Source of the DNA: an uncultured Collinsella sp.
GTDB taxonomy: Bacteria > Actinomycetota > Coriobacteriia > Coriobacteriales > Coriobacteriaceae
Direction of reading: 5' to 3'
Assembly (NCBI GenBank): GCA_902490095.1
Contig: CABUCQ010000031.1
Span: 1 to 19,926, forward strand
Length of the DNA: 19,926 nt
Shown: one piece after another, positions 15,308 through 19,926 of the stretch
How the letters are laid out: each line of letters opens with the position of its first letter
Numbering within the stretch: position 1 is the stretch's first letter
The notes under the pieces: generated by a model
The model's database searches: none
The model's input: only the letters and a program-made list of their open reading frames with translations
What the model was told of the DNA's origin: nothing
Position numbers and translations under genes: made by a program

Positions 15308-16282
15308 CTATCGGACATTTCGGCACGCGATAAGAGCCATAACCTTCGCAGAATTACTTCCCCTACAAAACGCCTCCGGAATGCAGTCTTTGTCGTACCG
15401 GAAGACCGAATTCCCAGTTTTATCGCGTAAGTACTTATAGAAGAAGTCCTCCCAGCTTTTAAACTTCTCACTGTTTACAAAGGCTTCTGGGGTTTCCAAA
15501 ACCGTCTTAACATCTAGCCCTGAAATTACGCCGGAGCTCAGCAGAAGCCATTCGAACGACTCGGGAAGACAAACCGTAACAGTATCGCGGTGAATGTCTT
15601 GCAGCTTAAGGACGCGGTCCGCATAGCACCCAAATGCCGCCCCGTCCGCGACAACAAACACGCGATCGTCGAGATGCTGATCCAACCAGCCCAAAATCGC
15701 GCTGTTCGTCATGGCCGAAGTACAGGTAAGCTCACTGTCAGCAAAATGCCGTTTAAAGAACTGGAAACCAGACTTACTGTCCTCGCATAGAAGGATAGAA
15801 AAGTCCTGTTTTGGCGCCGACCGGGAAATAGCATAACGATGATTCCCGCGATCTTGATAAACAGGGACGAAAGAATGGTATTTTCCGCTCGTCTTAATCT
15901 TGTAAATCTCATCCACGCTATACGGAAGATTGGGGAAATCAGCCCTTGAGATCAGCACGAAATAATTCGAGGAATACAGCACATGATGGGCAAACTCATC
16001 AGAATGGATCTCTTTTAAGCCCTCATCGACAAATACAATCGAGTCATGAACGGACGAAAGCTGGTTTCGCCAATCATAATCGGTCAGGGCGACACAGGGA
16101 CAATCGCATTGCAAGGAAACACCCGACTGCTCGCCCGTTCGCATGTAGTCTGCGACCATGTCAAACAGTGTCGTCTTACCCGTGCCACTATCCCCACGCA
16201 CAATAGTAATGTTCCGTTTAATGGTAAATGTGTACTTGGTTCCCCTGCGGCGGGAAATCTTAACGAGATGCGAACCGTTCAT
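15308..16282 (-). CDS. P-loop ATPase of unknown family, second gene of an inserted cassette
   Basis: This 324-aa protein has a clear Walker A motif GDSGTGKT (30-37) and a Walker B SIVFVDE (81-87) close behind it, so it should bind ATP. No other AAA, ABC or kinase signature is visible. The C-terminal half alternates hydrophobic strands and charged turns, such as FSILLCEDSKSGFQFF and RVFVVADGAAFGCY. The spaced acidic residues recall a TOPRIM fold, but the second DxD aspartate is missing and I do not claim one. ATG 16282 is preferred: AGGTG lies 6 nt upstream, overlapping the end of the preceding gene, whereas GTG 16291 abuts its stop without a site. Only 9 nt separate it from the DUF4869-like gene, so the two are surely co-translated. 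Visibly less GC-rich than the rhamnose genes on either side. Confidence 0.75.
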   Translation of the reverse strand: MNGSHLVKISRRRGTKYTFTIKRNITIVRGDSGTGKTTLFDMVADYMRTGEQSGVSLQCDCPCVALTDYDWRNQLSSVHDSIVFVDEGLKEIHSDEFAHHVLYSSNYFVLISRADFPNLPYSVDEIYKIKTSGKYHSFVPVYQDRGNHRYAISRSAPKQDFSILLCEDSKSGFQFFKRHFADSELTCTSAMTNSAILGWLDQHLDDRVFVVADGAAFGCYADRVLKLQDIHRDTVTVCLPESFEWLLLSSGVISGLDVKTVLETPEAFVNSEKFKSWEDFFYKYLRDKTGNSVFRYDKDCIPEAFCRGSNSAKVMALIACRNVR

Positions 16283-16291
16283 AAGCAGCAC

Positions 16292-16729
16292 CTACAGATA
16301 CGGAATCGACTCGTGAATCAAATCGGCCATGTTGTGAACGATTCGGCCGCTATTCACGACTTTAATTTTAAAATCCTCGCGACCAAAGTCCATCACATGA
16401 TAGAGATTCACAACGAGCTTGCGGTCTTTCGCCATGTCGAGAATCCACTTGGCACAGTTGTCACCACAGGTAGAAGCGTTAAAAATATGCTTACGATCAA
16501 ATCTCATAAGCAGCAGCGTTTTCACGCCACCAGAAAGCTGGAGTGGGGAGATGGATCCAAGCACAGGGCTTTCGATGACGTTTTCGGAGACAACAACCGA
16601 TCGATCGACATCTTTAATTATCGAGACTGCATAGGGATCCGTAATCCAAGTAGACCGGTAAGAGTTTTTGAAATATGTCGCTGTGTTGTAAATCGCTTCT
16701 GGCATATCGCCAAAGTAGACGCTTAACAC
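16292..16729 (-). CDS. DUF4869-like protein, first gene of the inserted cassette
   Basis: A 145-aa soluble protein with no signal peptide or membrane segment. The start LSVYFGDMPEAIYNTATYF (2-20) and the central SPLQLSGGVKTLLLMRFD and FNASTCGDNCAKWIL segments are what I recall of DUF4869 proteins, whose function is unknown. The family name is from memory and needs a profile search. GTG 16729 is chosen because GGGAG lies 5 nt upstream and the family begins near MLSVYFG; TTG 16741 is the only longer alternative. It is paired tightly with the downstream P-loop ATPase and separated from rfbA upstream by a terminator-like hairpin. An ATPase with a small partner suggests a two-protein machine, but its role is open. 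Confidence 0.7.
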   Translation of the reverse strand: MLSVYFGDMPEAIYNTATYFKNSYRSTWITDPYAVSIIKDVDRSVVVSENVIESPVLGSISPLQLSGGVKTLLLMRFDRKHIFNASTCGDNCAKWILDMAKDRKLVVNLYHVMDFGREDFKIKVVNSGRIVHNMADLIHESIPYL

Positions 16730-16774
16730 ATCCACTCCCAATCATATTGTCTTTATGGTCAACGTAATCATAAC

Positions 16775-16804
16775 GAAAGGGGCCACCAGATAAACGGTGA
16801 CCCC
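16775..16804 (-). terminator. Terminator-like hairpin between rfbA and the inserted cassette
   Basis: On the minus strand a 9-bp stem GGGGTCACC/GGTGGCCCC (one G-U pair) closes an 8-nt loop and is followed by TTTCGTT. It lies 20 nt after the rfbA stop. The U-tract is short, so termination may be partial and some readthrough into the cassette is likely. Confidence 0.65.
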
Positions 16805-16824
16805 TAAAAGAAAACAAGCTGGCG

Positions 16825-17724
16825 CTAGTACTCGCGCGGGCTGTTGACGATCTCGCCGGCGGCGACCTTCTTCAGGTGCCGGCCGTAGACCGACTTGCCG
16901 TAGGCCTTCGCGGCCTCCTCCAGCTCGGCGGTGGTGATCCAGCCGTTCTCCCAAGCGATCTCCTCGGGGACCGAGACCGGCAGGTCCTGGGAGTGCTCCA
17001 CAGCGCGGACGAACTCCGCCGCCTCGTGCAGGCTCTCCATGGTGCCGGTGTCCAGCCACGCGTAGCCGCGGCCCAGGGTGACGACGGACAGCGTCCCCTC
17101 CTCCAGGTACATCTGGTTGAGTGTGGTGATCTCCAGCTCGCCGCGGGCCGACGGCTTAACCTCATGCGCCTTGGCGGCGACGTCGCCCGGGTAGAAGTAC
17201 AGGCCGGTGACGGCGTAGGAGCTCTTGGGCTCGGCGGGCTTCTCCTCGATGGAGACGGCGCGGCCCTCCCCGTCGAACTCCACGACGCCGAAGCGCTCGG
17301 GGTCGTCCACGTGGTAGCCGAAGACCGTGGCGCGGCCCGACTCGGCGTTCTGGACGGCGCGCGTCAGGTGGCGCGACAGGCCGTTGCCGTAGAAGATGTT
17401 GTCGCCGAGCACCAGGGCGCACGGCTCGCCGGCGATGAACTCCTCGCCGATGGTGAAGGCCTGCGCCAGGCCGTCGGGGCTCGACTGCTCGGCGTAGGAG
17501 AGGTCCACGCCGAAGCGCGAGCCGTCGCCCAGCAGGCGCTGGAAGTTGGGCAGGTCGGTCGGCGTGGAGATGACCAGGATGTCCTTGATGCCCGCCAGCA
17601 TGAGCGTGGACAGCGGGTAGTAGATCATGGGCTTGTCGTAGACCGGCAGCAGCTGCTTGGAGGTCACGAGAGTGAGCGGGTACAGTCGCGTGCCGGACCC
17701 GCCCGCGAGGATGATGCCTTTCAT
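16825..17724 (-). CDS. rfbA: Glucose-1-phosphate thymidylyltransferase (RmlA)
   Basis: This 299-aa enzyme makes dTDP-glucose, the first step to dTDP-L-rhamnose. The nucleotidyltransferase start LAGGSGTRLYPLT (6-18) is followed by SKQLLPVYDKPMIYYPLSTL (22-41), LGDNIFYG with Asp108, EEKP and WLDTGT. Length and pattern are standard for RmlA. ATG 17724 has AGAGGACAG about 5 nt upstream. It is the first rhamnose gene in transcription order but is parted from rmlB by the 15308-16729 cassette and a hairpin. Confidence 0.96.
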   Translation of the reverse strand: MKGIILAGGSGTRLYPLTLVTSKQLLPVYDKPMIYYPLSTLMLAGIKDILVISTPTDLPNFQRLLGDGSRFGVDLSYAEQSSPDGLAQAFTIGEEFIAGEPCALVLGDNIFYGNGLSRHLTRAVQNAESGRATVFGYHVDDPERFGVVEFDGEGRAVSIEEKPAEPKSSYAVTGLYFYPGDVAAKAHEVKPSARGELEITTLNQMYLEEGTLSVVTLGRGYAWLDTGTMESLHEAAEFVRAVEHSQDLPVSVPEEIAWENGWITTAELEEAAKAYGKSVYGRHLKKVAAGEIVNSPREY

Positions 17725-18065
17725 TTAATCTGTCCTCTACAATCGAAATGCGCTTTAGGTCGAGTGATAAATAAGACTTGGGTATCCTATTTTGCTAAAC
17801 CCCCTCATTCTTAACGAAATAGGCAAGGTAATGACTGCGGAATATGGCTACCTGAATTGCCCCTTCCATTTTTCAATGCTCGACCAAGGGAGATTGATTC
17901 CGGTTATTTCAGGTTGGTTAATCCAATCAGCCATTTTGAGTAAAAAGTCATCTTCTCGTTCGAAAACAGGAAGTCCGGTATCTTCACCGATGATCGCGTG
18001 CCAAATGTTGGTAATGGACTCACTTTGCTTCAACGCTATGAAAAGCGCCAGTATCGAAAATCAAT
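17725..18065. other. AT-richer gap between rfbA and the broken acyltransferase; possible gene remnant
   Basis: This 341-nt stretch has no recognised gene. On the minus strand a frame is open from 18060 to the TAG at 17848, directly downstream of the acyltransferase stop. Its 70 codons read plausibly as protein (GEDTGLPVFEREDD, then ADWINQPEITGINLPW), but there is no ATG and no ribosome-binding site; the first usable start is TTG 18033. It may be the 3' remnant of a lost gene. The part nearest rfbA (17725-17847) should hold the rfbA promoter, but I find no convincing -35/-10 pair. Confidence 0.4.
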
Positions 18066-19020
18066 TTATAATCCCACAATGATGTGAATTCGTTCGGGCA
18101 AATAACGACCGCAAAGTGATACAAGCGAATAAGATCCGGCAAGAGTTAGCGCCCAAACAGCAAATGTCGAAACACCAAGTGGAATGACGAATAATCCAAG
18201 CAGTTTCCAAACGGCCTTGAGAACAAGTATATGGCAGAGGTAGATTCCAAAAGAGGCGTTCCCAAGGTCAACAAGCAAAGTAGAAGATAATCGCGACTTG
18301 AATGATCCCGGAACCGCCATAAGAAGCGCGATCACAGCTAAAGAGGTCGCGGCAGAACCGAGCTTAAGCTGAGTTGTGGCCATATTGAAATCGCCAGTCA
18401 AATACCACCAGAAGCCTGCGACCTCCTGAATTATTAAAAATATAAAGAGCACTGCAACAAGCTGAGTGGTTCGTCCTTCAATGAGCGCAGCCCAACGCCT
18501 CCAGTCGAGACCGAAAACATAAAAGATGAGCCACATGGGGCAGAAAACCTGTATTAGAGGCAATGCGATACCGGCAACGGCAGCGAGCTCCCTTAGAAGC
18601 AAGCAAGCCGGTGTCACACAATAGACAAAGAACCTATACCGTGAAAGGAGCCTGAACAGTACCGGAGTAAGCAGCACAAGCTGTGAATAGACCAATAGAT
18701 AGTACATCTGAGCCGATACGGAGCCCACGGCGAACGCCAGAAACCCAGACGCCCATGAAGGGCGGGAAACGCCGCAAGATAGATAACGCTCCAGAACGCA
18801 TAAGGTCCGGCAACCTTGCTAATGCGGCGTCGAAGACCCCCCCCGCATTAAATTTGCGCTCGTCGGTAAGAACACCGGATAAAAACAAGAACAACGCAAC
18901 AGAAAAGTTGAGGAATGGGCGAATGGCGACCGACGCGGCACATTGAGGAAGACAGTGGATAAGCACCACTGCGGAAATCGCAAGCCCACGAAGAGCTTGA
19001 AGGTAGCGATCCTTGGCCAT
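18066..19020 (-). pseudogene. Acyltransferase 3 (OafA-like) membrane protein, interrupted by two frameshifts
   Basis: The start KDRYLQALRGLAISAVVLIH (3-22) and FFSVALFLFLSG-type segment are typical of membrane O-acyltransferases that acetylate surface polysaccharides. The first frame (from ATG 19020) leaves the family pattern at a G8 tract (plus-strand C8, 18837-18844). Adding one G restores RRRISKVAGPYAFWSVIYLA, as expected. A second one-base loss near 18744-18746 (a GGG on the coding strand) must then be repaired to enter the last frame, FLAFAVGSVSAQMYYLLVY and onward, ending at 18066. Repaired, the protein would be about 320 aa with about ten membrane segments. Either the gene is decayed, phase-variable, or the sequence has two homopolymer undercounts. 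ATG 19020 abuts the previous stop and has AAGGAG 7 nt upstream. Confidence 0.8.
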
Positions 19021-19926
19021 CTAGGCTCTCCTTCCAACGAGTCTCTTTAGTCGTCGTTTAATACCACCAAGCTTGCCGCGGACACGCTGCCAGAGAGTGG
19101 GACGGAAATCCCACTTGTCCATGAGATCTGGGATGGAAAGCCCGGCAGACACGTCGTTCAAGAACTCGTCGCGCTTTGGATAAGGCGTGACAGAATGGAC
19201 GAGGCTAGGGTTGCCCGCGATTACCCCATCAAGCGTCGCCGGACCGTTTGCAGTAAGCCCAGAAATAGCCTCGAATGCCCGCACGCCCTTCTCGGTATTG
19301 CATAGGACGGCAGATACGCCCTTGGAGTTGTCGACCTCGGGATGGGTATTCTGGAACCCCCAGAAATCACCGAGCGTGATATCGGCGCCGCTGGAGCGCT
19401 TTGCTGGACATGCCAGACAGGACGAACGAAGGCTCGCATTGGCCAGAAACGCTTTCATGTACCAGTCTTTGCCGAATATCTGGGACTCGGTGTCCCCGGT
19501 GTTGTCTTTCTCCGCTATGTGCTTGTACATAGCGGAGTAAGACAACCATCCGGTTGTCTTACTCCGCATATTGACGTCGCAGACGTCCGCCCCGAAGGCC
19601 TCACCACGGTAGTCGACCCAGCGCGACCAGAGCTCTGGAGACGGAACACCGTGGCAGATGACGTCGACGCCGAGGAAGAGGTCAGAGTCGGCGAGTTTCC
19701 CCAGGTATGAGCGCATGCCAGCCACCTGGCATGCAGTACCGGCAAAGAGCGCCGGCCTGCCTTCACGCAGGGCAGCGCGGACGCCCTCGAAGACGCCGCG
19801 GCCAACCGCGCTCTGAACGTATTTCGAGCGCATAACGGCGCCGAGCGCCGGCCTGTCCTCCACGAGCACGTGACGAAGCTCGCGGCAACCGTCCGTCCAC
19901 GCGGCGCCCGCCACAACACCGCCGCG
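19021..19926 (-). CDS. Coenzyme F420 hydrogenase/dehydrogenase beta subunit-like protein (FrhB/FdhB family), 5' end outside window
   Basis: The last 301 residues of a protein whose frame is open to the right edge. The FrhB/FdhB pattern is visible in ALFAGTACQVAGMRSYLGK, LGVDVICHGVPSPELW, the CLACPAK cysteine pair and the ADITLGDFWGF block. Proteins of this type in polysaccharide clusters usually sit beside pyruvyl- or glycosyltransferases and are thought to act in sugar modification rather than F420 chemistry; the role here is unproven. The upstream ferredoxin-like domain is presumably off the edge. The C-terminus is strongly basic (RRLKRLVGRRA). The coding region carries the inverted repeats at 19501-19566. 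It abuts the acyltransferase start (TAGATG), so the two form one operon. Confidence 0.85.
   Translation of the reverse strand, partial: RGGVVAGAAWTDGCRELRHVLVEDRPALGAVMRSKYVQSAVGRGVFEGVRAALREGRPALFAGTACQVAGMRSYLGKLADSDLFLGVDVICHGVPSPELWSRWVDYRGEAFGADVCDVNMRSKTTGWLSYSAMYKHIAEKDNTGDTESQIFGKDWYMKAFLANASLRSSCLACPAKRSSGADITLGDFWGFQNTHPEVDNSKGVSAVLCNTEKGVRAFEAISGLTANGPATLDGVIAGNPSLVHSVTPYPKRDEFLNDVSAGLSIPDLMDKWDFRPTLWQRVRGKLGGIKRRLKRLVGRRA
19501..19566. repeat. Three-copy alternating inverted repeat inside the FrhB-like gene
   Basis: Three related units occur in alternating orientation. The unit at 19533-19547 (CGGAGTAAGACAACC) is a perfect 15-bp inverse of 19552-19566, with a 4-nt loop. The extended unit 19527-19546 is a 19-of-20 inverse of 19501-19520, with a 6-nt loop. 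The middle copy can therefore pair with either neighbour, giving two exclusive hairpins. The encoded residues (around SKTTGWLSYSAMY and HIAEKDN) fit the protein family, so the reading frame is undisturbed. Confidence 0.85.

Noticed and set aside
15308..16282. OLD-type nuclease (ATPase plus TOPRIM) identity for the cassette ATPase
   Set aside because: Spaced acidic residues (LCEDS and VVADG) hint at TOPRIM, but the DxD motif is incomplete and the ATPase part lacks ABC signature features, so the claim is not supported.
16876..17814. 312-codon open frame on the plus strand
   Set aside because: Antisense shadow of rfbA with no recognisable domain.

Overview
The window looks like chromosomal DNA of a high-GC gut actinobacterium of the class Coriobacteriia, most likely Collinsella or a close relative. 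This is an inference from gene content (fused AroE-AroK, fused RmlC-RmlD, GC-rich codon use, tRNA genes with encoded CCA). No rRNA or other taxonomic marker is present. I see no insertion sequence, integrase or CRISPR array.

Region 1 (1-1009, minus strand): the 5' part of a P-type cation-transport ATPase runs off the left edge. Upstream of it lies tRNA-Arg(CCG) with its own promoter and terminator.

Region 2 (about 1130-9650, plus strand): a compact aromatic amino acid supra-operon, aroF - tyrA - aroB - aroA - aroC - pheA - aroE/aroK fusion - aroQ. It holds all seven steps from phosphoenolpyruvate plus erythrose 4-phosphate to chorismate, and both branch enzymes to phenylpyruvate and 4-hydroxyphenylpyruvate. 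Only the aromatic aminotransferase is missing. Genes abut or overlap by a few bases. A hairpin plus U-tract sits in the leader just upstream of aroF, and a very strong hairpin terminator sits 20 nt before aroQ; both are candidate control points. A second tRNA gene, Arg(TCT), with a clear terminator, follows on the minus strand.

Region 3 (9886-19926): a cell-surface polysaccharide locus. A two-gene Wzt/Wzm-type ABC exporter (minus) diverges from a membrane-anchored family 2 glycosyltransferase (plus). Convergent to the glycosyltransferase are the dTDP-L-rhamnose genes on the minus strand: rfbA (RmlA), then an inserted two-gene cassette, then rmlB and a fused rmlC-rmlD. Upstream of rfbA are an AT-richer stretch, an acyltransferase-3 gene broken by two frameshifts (one at a G8 tract), and the C-terminal part of an FrhB/FdhB-like protein of the kind found in polysaccharide clusters. 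The likely product is a rhamnose-containing, acyl-decorated surface glycan exported by the ABC transporter.

The least explained element is the cassette at 15308-16729: a DUF4869-like protein followed by a P-loop ATPase of no family I recognise. It is visibly less GC-rich than its neighbours and splits the rhamnose genes. It is the best candidate for an undescribed two-component system here, but its function cannot be read from the sequence.
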